Shown: piece after piece, positions 28,884 through 37,942 of the stretch
Layout of the letters: every line of letters begins with the position of its first letter
Position numbering within the stretch: the stretch's first letter is position 1
Assembly: GCA_029781795.1 (NCBI GenBank)
Contig: JAKOWB010000236.1
Location: forward strand, 1-49,789
Length of the DNA stretch: 49,789 nucleotides
Source of the DNA: Pseudomonadota bacterium
GTDB taxonomy: Bacteria; Pseudomonadota; Alphaproteobacteria; Kiloniellales; JACOMY01
Reading direction: 5' to 3'
Position numbers and translations under genes: made by a program
The notes under the pieces: model-generated
What the model saw: the letters and a program-made list of their open reading frames with translations, nothing else
Told to the model about the DNA's origin: nothing
Databases searched by the model: none

Positions 28884-29612
28884 ATGCAGCGCGCCACGCC
28901 CGAGACCTGGTACCGCGTCCAGCGACTGGCGGACGGCGTCACGCTGATCGACGAGCCCTTCATCAAGCCCTACTGGCGCTGCAACGTCTGGCACGTGCGC
29001 GGACGCGACCGCGACCTGCTGGTCGACAGCGGCATGGGCGTGGTCAGCCTGCGCGAGCAGGTCCCGCTGGTGAGCGAGAAGCCCCTCTTGGCGGTGGCCA
29101 GCCACAGCCACTACGACCATATCGGCGGCCATCACGAGTTTCCCCAGCGCCTGATCCATGCCGCCGAGGCGCCGCTGCTGGCCGACCCGGACCGCAAGGC
29201 CGTGCTGGCCGACCCGAGCGTCACCGATGCCATCTTCGAGCGCCTGCCGCCCCTGCCCTTCAGCGCCGCCACCTATGGCGTCAAGGCCGCACCGGCGACG
29301 CGCCTGCTGGCCGAGGGCGACGTCCTGGACCTCGGCGACCGCGCCTTCGAGGTGCTGCACACGCCGGGCCACTCGCCGGGTGGCATCGCCCTCTTCGAGC
29401 GTGCGAGCGGCATTCTCTTCTCCGGCGACATCGTCTACGACGGCCCGCTCAGCGAGGACTGCTACCACTCCGACGCGGCAGACTACCTCGCCTCCATGCG
29501 CCGCCTGCTGGCCCTGCCGGTGACGGTGGTGCATGGTGGGCACTTCCCGAGCTACGGCGGCGCCCGCCACCGCCAGCTCATCGAGGATTGGTTGCGGACC
29601 AAGGGAGCCTAG
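28884..29612 (+). CDS. MBL-fold metallo-hydrolase
   Basis: The 242-residue metallo-beta-lactamase-fold protein has the metal motif SHSHYDHIGGHHE (H-x-H-x-D-H), a later His in LHTPGHSPG, an Asp in FSGDIVYDG and a final His in VVHGGHFPSY. The set of ligands is complete, so a di-metal hydrolase (glyoxalase II- or thioesterase-like) is expected. The substrate is unknown. ATG 28884 is taken; a GTG at 28857 is also in frame but has no clear ribosome site. The OsmC-like gene begins two bases after its stop. Confidence 0.85.
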   Translation: MQRATPETWYRVQRLADGVTLIDEPFIKPYWRCNVWHVRGRDRDLLVDSGMGVVSLREQVPLVSEKPLLAVASHSHYDHIGGHHEFPQRLIHAAEAPLLADPDRKAVLADPSVTDAIFERLPPLPFSAATYGVKAAPATRLLAEGDVLDLGDRAFEVLHTPGHSPGGIALFERASGILFSGDIVYDGPLSEDCYHSDAADYLASMRRLLALPVTVVHGGHFPSYGGARHRQLIEDWLRTKGA

Positions 29613-29614
29613 GG

Positions 29615-30049
29615 ATGAAGGCCAAGGTGACGCTGGTCGAAGGGCAGACCTGGCTGGGCCAGGCCGGCAGCGGGCACGGCATCGTGCTGGACGCCTCGCC
29701 CGACATCGGCGGGCAGGACCTGGGCTGCCGGCCCATGGAGCTGATGCTGCTCGGCCTTGCCGGCTGCACCGCCATCGATGTGCGCCTCATCCTGCAGCGC
29801 GGCCGCGAGGTGGTGACCGGCTGCGTGATCGAGGCCGAGGGCGAGCGCGCGGCCGAGGACCCCAAGGTCTTCACCAAGGTGCACCTGAGCTACCGCGTCA
29901 CCGGCCGCAAGCTGAGCCCGGCCAAGGTCGAGCGCGCGGTGCAGCTGAGCCACGACAAATACTGCTCGGCCACCGCCATGTTCCTGAAGACCGCGACGGT
30001 CACGCACTCGATCGAGGTGCTGGAGGCTGACGCGGGCGGCAATGGCTAG
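29615..30049 (+). CDS. OsmC-family protein (YhfA-like)
   Basis: The 144-residue OsmC/Ohr-fold protein has the family sequence PMELMLLGLAGCTAIDV with one redox Cys, and a second Cys in HDKYCSATAMF. Paired cysteines of this kind reduce organic hydroperoxides in OsmC and Ohr; the YhfA subgroup is less well defined. ATG 29615 follows GGAGCCTAGGG. The next gene starts inside its last codons (ATG 30042), an eight-base overlap. Confidence 0.87.
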   Translation: MKAKVTLVEGQTWLGQAGSGHGIVLDASPDIGGQDLGCRPMELMLLGLAGCTAIDVRLILQRGREVVTGCVIEAEGERAAEDPKVFTKVHLSYRVTGRKLSPAKVERAVQLSHDKYCSATAMFLKTATVTHSIEVLEADAGGNG

Positions 30050-30887
30050 CGCCGCCGACGGCGGGCGCCTGGCACGCTGGCTCGGGGCACGGGGCTGGCG
30101 CGACGATCCCCTGGTGATCTGCAACAAGTCGCACAGCGGCAGTCGCCTGCTGGCGACGCTGCTGGCCCGGGCGGGGCTCTTCCTCGGCGCCAACCGCAAC
30201 GAGTCGGAGGACGCCTGGGACCTGTTGCCGGTGGTCCGCCACCTCGTCATCAACCACTACCCGGACTACGACGGCGTCGCCGACGGTGGCGACCCGCTGC
30301 TGATCGACATGCTGTCGGCCGCGCTGGAGCGGCATCTGAAGGGTTGCGCGCCGGGCCAGCCCTGGGGCTGGAAGCTGTCGGAGAGCGGCTTCGTCCTTCC
30401 GGTGCAGGCGGCGCTGCTGCCGAAGCTGCGCGTGCTGCACCTGATCCGCGACGGGCGCGACGTCGCCTTCAGCGATCACACCGGCCCGACCGACGCCTTC
30501 TGGCGCAAGGTCTTCTTCAACCGCGCCGACGTGACCGCCTGGCACGGCCTGGCGCTGACCGGGCCGAGCTACCGTCAGCGCCCGCACCTGTTCAACGCGC
30601 AGCACTGGGCCAACGCCGTCGCCGTCGCGCGCGGCTATGGCGCGGCCCTGGGCGAGACCTATCGCGAGCTGCGCTACGAGGCGCTCTGCGCCGCGCCGGC
30701 GGAAAGCCTGGCGCCGCTGCTGGACTGGCTAGGACTGCCTGGCGATGCAGAGACCGCCGTCCGCGGCGTGACGATCAAGCCCGCCGTCGGTCGATTCCGC
30801 GCGCAGCCGGCGGCGGCGCTGGCCGAAGTGCTGCCGATCATCCAGCCGCTGCAGGCGGCCCTGGGCTATCCCAGCGATGCCGCGTGA
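30042..30887 (+). CDS. Sulfotransferase family protein
   Basis: The 281-residue protein begins, after a short lead, with a P-loop-like 5'-phosphosulfate motif (KSHSGSRLLATLLARAG, residues 29-45). Around residues 135-146 it has the 3'-phosphate motif HLIRDGRDVAFS, the two defining PAPS contacts. Such enzymes transfer sulfate from PAPS to hydroxyl groups of glycans or small molecules. It is followed, with an 11-base overlap, by a glycosyltransferase and a methyltransferase, which suggests sulfation of a surface glycan. The start overlaps the OsmC gene. Confidence 0.8.
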   Translation: MASAADGGRLARWLGARGWRDDPLVICNKSHSGSRLLATLLARAGLFLGANRNESEDAWDLLPVVRHLVINHYPDYDGVADGGDPLLIDMLSAALERHLKGCAPGQPWGWKLSESGFVLPVQAALLPKLRVLHLIRDGRDVAFSDHTGPTDAFWRKVFFNRADVTAWHGLALTGPSYRQRPHLFNAQHWANAVAVARGYGAALGETYRELRYEALCAAPAESLAPLLDWLGLPGDAETAVRGVTIKPAVGRFRAQPAAALAEVLPIIQPLQAALGYPSDAA

Positions 30888-31923
30888 CGCGCCCTCCCTG
30901 CTGGCACTCAGTCACAGCACCTGGGACCCCGCCAGCCGCTTTCGCGTGCTGCAATATCTGCCGCATCTGGAGCGCCTGGGCTGGCACGTCGCGCACGCGC
31001 CGAACCGGCCGGCCCGCCCGGCGCCGCGTGGCCAGAGCGACCGGCGGCGGCGCCTCGACCACTGGCTGCGCAAGCAGTCGCGCAAGCTCGACATCCGCCG
31101 TGCCCGCCGCTTCGACCTGGCCTGGGTGAACCGTGACCTGCTGGCCAGCGATCCGCGCTGGGAGGAACGCCTGGCGGCAACCGGCCGGCCGCTGGTCTTC
31201 GACTTCGACGACGCGCTCTTCCTCAGCGAGGGGCGGCCGCACTTCGCCAGGGCCCTGGCCGCCGCCCGCTGGGTCCTGGCCGGCAACGAGACCCTGGCGG
31301 CCGCGGCGCGGCGCTTCACCGACAGGGTCAGCATCCTGCCCACGACGATCGAGACCGGGCGCTACCGGGTCGCGACGCACGCGCCGGGCAGGCTGCGGAT
31401 CGGCTGGTGCGGCTCGGACCTTTCGATCCACCAGACCTTGGCGCCGCGCCTGCCGCTGCTGGCGCAACTGCAGCGCCGCCTCGGCTTCCGCTTCGTGGTC
31501 ATGTCCTGGCCGCGCCCGAAACTCTCGACTGAACTTGACTGGGACTTCGCGCCCTGGTCGCCGGACGCCGAGGCGCGGCTCGGCGACTGGTTCGACCTCG
31601 GCCTCATGCCGCTGGAGGACACGCCCTTCCAGGCCGCCAAGTGCGGCTGCAAGCTGCTGCAGTACCTGGCCTGCGGCCTGCCGGCGGTGGCGACGCCGCT
31701 GGGCATCAACGCCGCCTTCCTGGCCGAGAGCGGCGGCGGGCTGCCGGCGACGAGCGACGAAGACTGGGAGACTGCGATCCTGCGCTACGGCGACCCGGCA
31801 ATCCGCGCCGAGGCCGGCGCCCGGGGCCGCGCCTGGGTCGAGCGGCACTACAGCCTCGAGCGCTGGCTGCCGGAGATCGACCGCCTCTTCCGCAGTCTGC
31901 TGGACGTGCCATGCACCCGGTGA
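30877..31923 (+). CDS. Glycosyltransferase (GT4/GT-B-like)
   Basis: The 348-residue protein has the two-domain GT-B outline. The N-terminal part includes SRFRVLQYLPHLERLGW and a DFDDALFLSEGR segment. The C-terminal part has LGLMPLEDTPFQAAKCGCKLLQYLACGLPAVATPLG, the sugar-nucleotide binding region of GT1/GT4 enzymes. Donor and acceptor are unknown. It overlaps the sulfotransferase start-side by 11 bases and the methyltransferase by 13, so the three form one translational unit. Confidence 0.82.
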   Translation: MPRDAPSLLALSHSTWDPASRFRVLQYLPHLERLGWHVAHAPNRPARPAPRGQSDRRRRLDHWLRKQSRKLDIRRARRFDLAWVNRDLLASDPRWEERLAATGRPLVFDFDDALFLSEGRPHFARALAAARWVLAGNETLAAAARRFTDRVSILPTTIETGRYRVATHAPGRLRIGWCGSDLSIHQTLAPRLPLLAQLQRRLGFRFVVMSWPRPKLSTELDWDFAPWSPDAEARLGDWFDLGLMPLEDTPFQAAKCGCKLLQYLACGLPAVATPLGINAAFLAESGGGLPATSDEDWETAILRYGDPAIRAEAGARGRAWVERHYSLERWLPEIDRLFRSLLDVPCTR

Positions 31924-32519
31924 TCTTCCAGGGCTTCGAGCGCCTGCTGCTGGCCGCCGATCCCGAAGGCGCCCTGCGGCGCGGGCGCGTGCTGGAGGTC
32001 GGCGCCATGCCGGCCGACGACACGCTGCTGAACCTGCCCAGCCTGGCCGCCAGCCGCTTGCGCCTGGGCGTCAACCTGGCGCCCGCCAGCCGCCGGCCCG
32101 GCTTTGCCATCCTGCAGGCCGATGCCAACGACCTGGCCTTCCTGGCGGACTGCAGCTTCGAGATCGTGCTGAGCAACTCGACGCTGGAGCACGACCGCCA
32201 TTTCTGGCTTACCCTGGCCGAGATGCGGCGCCTGTTGCGGCCCGGCGGGCTGCTGCTCGTCGGCGTCCCGGGCTTCGGGCGGGTCGAAAGCTGGCAGCGC
32301 GCCAAGCACTGGCTGAACCGCTTCGGCTTCCTGCGCCGCCGCTCGGGATCCTGGCGCGCCGCCGAGTTGACCCTGGCGCGCCACGACATGCCGGCGGACT
32401 ACTGGCGCTTCGGCGAGGCCGCCGCGCGCGAGGTCTTCCTGGAAGGACTGGAGCCGCTCGGCGTCACCCGCCTGCTGGACCCGCCACGCTTCCTGGCGCT
32501 CGGCCGCAAGCCAGCCTAG
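31911..32519 (+). CDS. Class I SAM-dependent methyltransferase in the glycan locus
   Basis: The 202-residue protein has a SAM motif, RVLEVGAMPADD, an acidic strand end (ILQADANDLAF) and a methyltransferase-11-type block, EIVLSNSTLEHDRHFWLTLAEMRRLLRPGGLLLVGVPG. The glycine-rich loop is atypical (EVGAMP rather than EVGCGTG), so activity should not be taken for granted. It starts inside the preceding glycosyltransferase gene and ends convergently, overlapping the next glycosyltransferase by four bases. It probably methylates a sugar. Confidence 0.75.
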   Translation: MHPVIFQGFERLLLAADPEGALRRGRVLEVGAMPADDTLLNLPSLAASRLRLGVNLAPASRRPGFAILQADANDLAFLADCSFEIVLSNSTLEHDRHFWLTLAEMRRLLRPGGLLLVGVPGFGRVESWQRAKHWLNRFGFLRRRSGSWRAAELTLARHDMPADYWRFGEAAAREVFLEGLEPLGVTRLLDPPRFLALGRKPA

Positions 32520-33661
32520 CGCCGCCGCGCCGCCGCCTCCTCGGCGAAGCCGAGCAGACGCCGGAAGGCATCGCGCCGCTCGCTGTGCAGGGCCAGGACC
32601 CGGGCCTGCGCGCCCATCGCGCCGCGCAGGCCCGGGTCCAGCAGGCGCTTCATCTGGAAGGCGACCTCGCCGACGTCTTCGGGATCGCGGATCAGCCAGC
32701 CCTGCACCCCGTCGGTGATGAGTTCGGACGAACCGTCCTCCACGCTGATGGCCAGCGGCAGGCCGGCCGCCAAGGCCTCCAGCGAGACCAGGCTGCCGGC
32801 ATCGTACCGGGTCGGGTGCACCATCGCGTCGGCTGCCTGGAAGGCTAGCTGCGCGGCGGCCAGCGCGCCGGGAAGGTGCACGCGATCCGCCACACCCAGT
32901 CGCCGCGCCAGCTTGCGAAAGGTTCGGCGGTCGGGACCACGCCCCACCGCCAGCAGGTGGACCGGCGGCTGCTGGCCGCGCAGCCGGGCCAGGGCGCGGA
33001 TCGAGGTGGCGACCCCCTTCAGGCGGAAGTTGTGCGCGACCTGGAGAAAGAGCGTTCCGTCGGATGGCAGCCCCAGCGCGATGCGCGCCGCGGCGCGCTG
33101 CGACGGTGTCGCGGGCGAGAACCCGCGGCTCTCGATGGCGTTCGGCAGCAGCCGCACGCGCTCCTCGCCAAGACCATAAGCGGCACCGAAATCGGCCGCC
33201 ACGCGGCGCGAGCAGGCGACGAGCAGGCCGCCCCCGGCGATCTGCGCCGCCTCCAGCCGCCGCAGTTCGTGCCGCCTGGCCAGACGCTGCCAGTAGCGCA
33301 GCCTGCCGCGCAGGCCGAAGGCCTGCCGCTCGGCCCGCTGGGCCGTGGCGCGCAGGCCGAACAGGGGCTGGAAGAGGTCGCCGCCCAGCCCGGCGCCGAA
33401 GTCATGCAGCAGGCCCCCCTCGTGGCGGGCCAGCGCCTCCAGCCGGCGCGCGCTCTCCACCACGTCGCCGCCCAGCCGATCCAGGCTGCGGACCGTCACC
33501 TGGGGTGGCTTGGACAGCCAGTCGGACTCCGAGAAGGGAAACAGGGTCGCGACGCCGACCTGGACTCCCTGTGTCGCCAGCCAGGCCGCCCAGGACGCCG
33601 CGTAGGCCTCGGCGCCGCCGCGCGCCGGCTCCAGCCGCTCAACCAGCAGCGTGATCCGCAT
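32516..33661 (-). CDS. GT4-family glycosyltransferase (LPS-core type)
   Basis: The 381-residue GT-B enzyme has an N-terminal PARGGAEAYAASWAAWLA acceptor loop and LLPNAIESRGFSP. Its C-terminal donor motif has the E-x7-E layout (EALAAGLPLAISVEDGSSELI). It resembles WaaG-like heptose/glucose transferases. ATG 33661 is chosen since the preceding 28 codons are promoter DNA. It lies opposite to its neighbours, convergent with the methyltransferase and divergent from the racemase. Confidence 0.85.
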   Translation of the reverse strand: MRITLLVERLEPARGGAEAYAASWAAWLATQGVQVGVATLFPFSESDWLSKPPQVTVRSLDRLGGDVVESARRLEALARHEGGLLHDFGAGLGGDLFQPLFGLRATAQRAERQAFGLRGRLRYWQRLARRHELRRLEAAQIAGGGLLVACSRRVAADFGAAYGLGEERVRLLPNAIESRGFSPATPSQRAAARIALGLPSDGTLFLQVAHNFRLKGVATSIRALARLRGQQPPVHLLAVGRGPDRRTFRKLARRLGVADRVHLPGALAAAQLAFQAADAMVHPTRYDAGSLVSLEALAAGLPLAISVEDGSSELITDGVQGWLIRDPEDVGEVAFQMKRLLDPGLRGAMGAQARVLALHSERRDAFRRLLGFAEEAAARRR

Positions 33662-33769
33662 ACCCCCTCCCCGCCGAGGCGGCGACCCTAGCCCCCGAGA
33701 CGGCGCACAGGCAAAGGCTAACGGCGTCATGCTAGAGATCGTCATCCCGGTCGCTCAGCGAGGTCCGCC

Positions 33770-34462
33770 ATGCCGCAGCACATCGGAATAGTCGCCTGCT
33801 CGGCCGAGGGTGCCGCACTCTGCTATCGCACGCTCTGCGCCGAGGGCGCGGCGCTGCTCGGCCAGCACGCGCATCCCGAGATCACACTGCATGGCCTGTC
33901 GCTGGCCGACTATGTCGCCTGCCTGGAGCGCGGCGACTGGGCCGGCGTCGGTGCCCTGATGCTGACCTCTGCACGCAAGCTCGCGGCGACCGGCGCGGAT
34001 TTCCTGATCTGCCCGGACAACACGATCCACCAGGCGCTGCCGCTGATCCGCGCCGGGTCTCCGCTGCCCTGGCTGCACATCGCCGAGGTGGTGGCGGAGG
34101 AAGCGACGGCGCGCGGCTTCAAACGCCTCGGCATTACCGGTACCCGCTGGCTGGTGGAGAGCGAGGTCTATCCCACGGCGCTGTCCGCGCGTGGCATCGA
34201 GTACCTCCGGCCGAGCGAAAGGGACCGCGCCGAGACCAACCGCGTCATCATGGACGAGCTGGTCTCCGGCGACTTCCGCCCGTCCGGTGTCGCCGCCTTC
34301 CAGCGGGTCATCGCCGGCATGAAGGACCAGGGCTGCGACGCGGTCGTGCTGGGCTGTACCGAGATCCCCTTGATCATCGGCGATCACAACAGCGCGCTGC
34401 CGACGCTGGACTCGACACGGCTCCTGGCGCGCGCCGCGCTGCGGCGCGCCTTGGCGGCCTAG
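33770..34462 (+). CDS. Aspartate/glutamate racemase family protein
   Basis: The 230-residue protein carries both catalytic cysteines of PLP-independent racemases, in CPDNTIH (residue about 82) and GCTEIPLI (residue about 188). This makes it a likely two-base amino-acid racemase, probably for Asp or Glu. YgeA-like proteins share this length. It stands between glycosyltransferase genes, but nothing in the sequence ties it to glycan synthesis. Confidence 0.87.
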   Translation: MPQHIGIVACSAEGAALCYRTLCAEGAALLGQHAHPEITLHGLSLADYVACLERGDWAGVGALMLTSARKLAATGADFLICPDNTIHQALPLIRAGSPLPWLHIAEVVAEEATARGFKRLGITGTRWLVESEVYPTALSARGIEYLRPSERDRAETNRVIMDELVSGDFRPSGVAAFQRVIAGMKDQGCDAVVLGCTEIPLIIGDHNSALPTLDSTRLLARAALRRALAA

Positions 34463-34519
34463 GGGACAGGCCGTGCCGCCTTCGCTAGGCTGGCCGGCGA
34501 TCCGACGGGAGTCTCGCTC

Positions 34520-35602
34520 TTGCCCAAGCCACGCCTGCCCCTGACGCCCGAGAGCCTGCGGCGCATCCTGGTGGTGCGGCTCTCCTCGCTGGGCGACGTG
34601 GTGCGCATCGCCGGCGTGCTGCAGGCGCTGAAGGACGCGGCGCCACAAGCCGCGATCTCGCTGGTCACCGGCCGTGGGCCGGCGCCGCTGCTGGCGGGGC
34701 ACCCGGCGCTCGAGCGGGTGATCGTCGCGCGGCGGCCGAGCGACCGGCCGCTGGCGGCCTGGTGGGAGGCCTGGCGCCGCCTCGCCCCCCTGCGTCGCGA
34801 CGGCGGCATCGACCTGGCGCTCGACCTGCAGGGCAGCGCGGCCAGCGCCCGCTGGGCCAAGGCCAGCCGCGCCGCCGTCAAGGCGCGGCGCGGCGGGCCG
34901 GGGCGCGGCTGGACCGCGAGCCTGGAGCGCGACATGACCCGGCCCGACGCGGCGGAGAGCTATCTGCTGCTGCGGCAGCTCGGCCTCGCGGTCGCGCCGA
35001 GGCCGCCGCGTCTGCATGTCGATCCGGCGGCCGACGCGGCGGTGGCGGCCCTGCTGGACTCACGCGGACTGCCGCCGCGCGGCTACATCCTGGCCAGTCC
35101 CTTCAGCCTCTGGCCGGCGAAGGACTGGCCGGCGGCGTCCTATGCCCGCCTGCTGCCGGCGCTGGCGGCGGCCAGCGGTCGGCCGATCCTCCTCAGCACC
35201 GGGCGCGAAGCGGCGGCCAAGGCGGCGCTCGCCGAACTTCAGGCGCTGTTGCCCGCGCCGCTCCCGGCCGTGGCCGGCGAGCTGCGCGTCGAGGGCCTCA
35301 TGGCGCTGATCGCCCGCGCGGCGCTGGTGATCAGCGGCGACAGCGGGCCGATGCACATGGCTGCCGCGCTGGGCGTGCCCCAGGTCGCACTCTTCGGACC
35401 CACCTGGCCGGAGCGCGCAGGGCCGGACGGCTGGGACCGCCCCGGCAGCCGCATCCGCCTGCTGCAGCGCCAGCGCTGCGCCGACTATCACGCCTATCGC
35501 CAGGCAGCGAATCGGGCGGCCACGGCGGCCATCCCCGTCGACGAGGTGCTGGGCGCGGCGCTGGACCTGCTCGCCCTGACACCGGTCGAGGGCGCGGCAT
35601 GA
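34520..35602 (+). CDS. GT9-family (heptosyltransferase-like) glycosyltransferase 1
   Basis: The 360-residue protein has the ADP-heptose:LPS heptosyltransferase pattern: RILVVRLSSLGDVVRIAGVLQAL at the N-terminus, LVISGDSGPMHMAAALGVPQVALFGPTWPER in the donor domain. It begins with TTG at 34520, nine bases after GACGGGAG; no ATG or GTG fits the conserved N-terminus. It is coupled by ATGA to the second GT9 gene. A role in LPS inner core is likely. Confidence 0.87.
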   Translation: MPKPRLPLTPESLRRILVVRLSSLGDVVRIAGVLQALKDAAPQAAISLVTGRGPAPLLAGHPALERVIVARRPSDRPLAAWWEAWRRLAPLRRDGGIDLALDLQGSAASARWAKASRAAVKARRGGPGRGWTASLERDMTRPDAAESYLLLRQLGLAVAPRPPRLHVDPAADAAVAALLDSRGLPPRGYILASPFSLWPAKDWPAASYARLLPALAAASGRPILLSTGREAAAKAALAELQALLPAPLPAVAGELRVEGLMALIARAALVISGDSGPMHMAAALGVPQVALFGPTWPERAGPDGWDRPGSRIRLLQRQRCADYHAYRQAANRAATAAIPVDEVLGAALDLLALTPVEGAA

Positions 35603-36636
35603 AGCGCCTCGTGCTCTTCCTGCCCAACTGGGTCGGCGATGCGATCCAGGCGACACCGCTGCTGGCGGCGCTGCGGCGGCATCTCGGACCCGGCGTGGAG
35701 CTGATCGGCCTCGGCCGCCCCGCGGTGCTGGAGGTGCTGGCCGGGCATCCCGACCTCGCCGAACTGCGGCCCAAACCCGACGCCGGCATGAAGCTGCGCA
35801 ACCTCAGGCGCTGCGCCCGCCTGCTGCGCCAGCTCCGCCCCGACGCGTCGCTGCACCTGACCAACGACCTGCCCTCGGTGGTGGCCGCCGTCCTGGCCGG
35901 CGTGCCGCGCCGCGTCGGCTATGCCCGGCGCGGGCGCGGCCCGCTGCTGACCGATGCGCTGAAGGCACCGAAGGCTGGCGGGCGCTACCTGCCGATTCCG
36001 GCTGTCGACTACTACCTGGGACTGGCGACGGCACTCGGCTGGCATGGCGCGCCACCGCCGCTGTCGCTCGCCGCCCTGCCCGAGGATGAGGGTATCGCGG
36101 CAAGGATGCTCGCGGCCTTTCCCGAGCCGGCGCGGCCGCTCGCCATCGTCAGCAACAGCGGCGCCTTCGGCCCGGCGAAGCTCTGGACCGACGCGGGCGT
36201 GGTCGCGCTCTGCCAGGAGCTGGTGAAGCGCGGGTTGAAGGTGCTGCTGCTGGGCGGACCCGCCGAGCTCGAACAGACTTTCGCCAATGCCAAGGCGATC
36301 GCGGATCCCAACGTCCTCGCCGCCGGCGCGCTGCATCCGCCCTCGCTCGGCCTCAGCAAGGCGCTGGTGCGGCGGGCGCGGCTGCTGGTCTCCAGCGATT
36401 CCGGGCCGCGCCACATGGGGCCGGCCTTCGGCGTGCCGACGGTCAGCCTCTTCGGACCGACCGATCCCGCCTGGACCGACCTCAAGACGCCGCTCGACCG
36501 CTGGGTGCGCCTGGCGCTCGACTGCCAGCCCTGCCAGGCGCGCGACTGCCCGCTGGGCCATCACCGCTGCATGAAGGAACTCGGCGTCGGCCTGGTGCTG
36601 GAGGCTGCCGAGGCACAGCTAGCCGGCGGCCGCTAG
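35599..36636 (+). CDS. GT9-family (heptosyltransferase II-like) glycosyltransferase 2
   Basis: The 345-residue protein opens with LVLFLPNWVGDAIQATPLLAAL and has the donor-domain block LVSSDSGPRHMGPAFGVPTVSLFGPTDPAWTD, the WaaF signature. A C-terminal Cys cluster (CQPCQARDCPLGHHRCM) is also seen in WaaF proteins. It adds a second heptose or related sugar to lipid A-core. It overlaps GT9-1 by ATGA. Its 3' end overlaps the convergent metZ gene by 18 bases. Confidence 0.88.
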   Translation: MKRLVLFLPNWVGDAIQATPLLAALRRHLGPGVELIGLGRPAVLEVLAGHPDLAELRPKPDAGMKLRNLRRCARLLRQLRPDASLHLTNDLPSVVAAVLAGVPRRVGYARRGRGPLLTDALKAPKAGGRYLPIPAVDYYLGLATALGWHGAPPPLSLAALPEDEGIAARMLAAFPEPARPLAIVSNSGAFGPAKLWTDAGVVALCQELVKRGLKVLLLGGPAELEQTFANAKAIADPNVLAAGALHPPSLGLSKALVRRARLLVSSDSGPRHMGPAFGVPTVSLFGPTDPAWTDLKTPLDRWVRLALDCQPCQARDCPLGHHRCMKELGVGLVLEAAEAQLAGGR

Positions 36637-37821
36637 CGCCTGCTCCAGGTCGCGCCAGAGGTCGCCGGCATCCTCCAGCCCGACCGAGAGGCGCACCAGC
36701 CCCGGCGTCACGCCGATGGCCCTTCGGTCGGCCTCGGCCATGGCGCGGTGGGTCGTGGTCAGGGGGTGGGTCGCCAGCGATTTGGCATCGCCCAGATTGT
36801 TCGAGATGTCGAAGAGCTGCAGCGCGTCGAGGAAGGCGAAGGCCCTGGCCTTGCTGCCGAGGTCCAGGGCGATCAGCGTGCCGCCCAGCGTCATCTGCCG
36901 GCGCGCCAGCGCCGCCTGCGGATGCGAGGCGAGGAAGGGATGGCGCACCCAGGGCTTCGCCGGGTGGGCCTCCAGCTTCTCGGCCAGCGCCAGGGTAGTA
37001 GCGCAGGAACGCTCGACCCTGAGGCCCAGGGTCTCCAGCCCCTTCAGCAGCACCCAGGCGTTGAAGGCGCTGAGCGACGGCCCGGTGTGGCGATAGACCG
37101 GCAGGAACTGCTCCTTCAGCCAGGCGGCGTCGGACAGCACCGCGCCGCCCAGCACCCGCCCCTGCCCGTCGATGTGCTTGGTGGCGGAATAGACCACCAC
37201 GTCGGCGCCCTGCTCCAGCGGACGCTGGCCGAGCGGCGTGGCGAAGACGTTGTCGACATAGACCCGCGCCCCGGCGCGGTGCGCCAGGCGGCTGACCTCC
37301 TTGAGGTCCACCAGCCCCAAGGTCGGGTTGGCCGGCGTCTCGACGAAGACCGCCTTGGCCGGGCGGGCCAGCGCCCGCTCCCAGGCCGCCAGGTCCTCGC
37401 CGTCCAGCAGTTCGCTCTCGACGCCATAGCGCGGCAGGAGTTGCGTCACGATGTGGTGGCAGGAGCCGAAGAGCGCGCGGCTGGCGACGATACGCTCGCC
37501 GGCGCGCAGGCCGGCGAAGAGCGCGGTGAAGACCGCCCCCATGCCGCTGGCCGTGGCGTAGCACTTCTCCGCCCCCTCCAGCAGTGCCAGGCGCTGCTCG
37601 AAGACCTCGACCGTGGGATTGCCGTAGCGCGAGTAGACGAAGCCCTCGGCGCTGCCGGCGAAGCGGGCCTCGGCCTCGGCCGCGCTGTCGTAGACGAAGC
37701 CGGAGGAGAGATAGAGCGCCTCGGCCGTCTCGCCGAAGGCGGAGCGTTCCTGGCCGCCGCGCACCAGCAGGGTGTCGACCCCGTGTGTCTTGCGGTCCAG
37801 CGTCTTGCGTGCCCGACCCAT
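36619..37821 (-). CDS. metZ: O-succinylhomoserine sulfhydrylase
   Basis: The 400-residue Cys/Met-metabolism PLP enzyme has SSGFVYDSAAEAEARFAG and YSRYGNPTV near the N-terminus, the PLP-Asp segment VYVDNVFATP and the PLP Lys in YSATKHIDGQGR. These are features of MetZ, which makes homocysteine from O-succinylhomoserine and sulfide. A SAM-II riboswitch upstream fits a methionine-pathway gene. The ATG follows GGGAGG with a seven to eight base spacer. Confidence 0.92.
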   Translation of the reverse strand: MGRARKTLDRKTHGVDTLLVRGGQERSAFGETAEALYLSSGFVYDSAAEAEARFAGSAEGFVYSRYGNPTVEVFEQRLALLEGAEKCYATASGMGAVFTALFAGLRAGERIVASRALFGSCHHIVTQLLPRYGVESELLDGEDLAAWERALARPAKAVFVETPANPTLGLVDLKEVSRLAHRAGARVYVDNVFATPLGQRPLEQGADVVVYSATKHIDGQGRVLGGAVLSDAAWLKEQFLPVYRHTGPSLSAFNAWVLLKGLETLGLRVERSCATTLALAEKLEAHPAKPWVRHPFLASHPQAALARRQMTLGGTLIALDLGSKARAFAFLDALQLFDISNNLGDAKSLATHPLTTTHRAMAEADRRAIGVTPGLVRLSVGLEDAGDLWRDLEQALAAAG

Positions 37822-37827
37822 GAAAAA

Positions 37828-37860
37828 GCCTCCCTCAGCCCGTCACGGCCGACCGGAGGC
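37828..37860 (-). promoter_or_regulatory. Possible ribosome-site-sequestering hairpin of metZ
   Basis: On the minus strand GCCTCC (37855-37860) is perfectly complementary to GGAGGC (37828-37833), which is the metZ ribosome site six bases from the ATG. It lies between the SAM-II aptamer and the gene and could be its expression platform. Confidence 0.45.
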
Positions 37861-37884
37861 GAAGGCCGCTGGGTAACGCGGCTT

Positions 37885-37942
37885 CCGACCTTTTAGCGCT
37901 TGGTTTTACGTGGCCGCAAGCCGGTCGGCTCAAATCACCACG
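37885..37942 (-). promoter_or_regulatory. SAM-II riboswitch upstream of metZ
   Basis: Read on the minus strand, the segment has CGTGGTGATTTG, GGCTTGCGGCCACGT, a TAAAAC linker and GCTAAAAGG, the order and spacing of the SAM-II pseudoknot. SAM-II elements are typical of alphaproteobacteria before metA, metX and metZ. SAM binding lowers translation of metZ. Confidence 0.9.
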
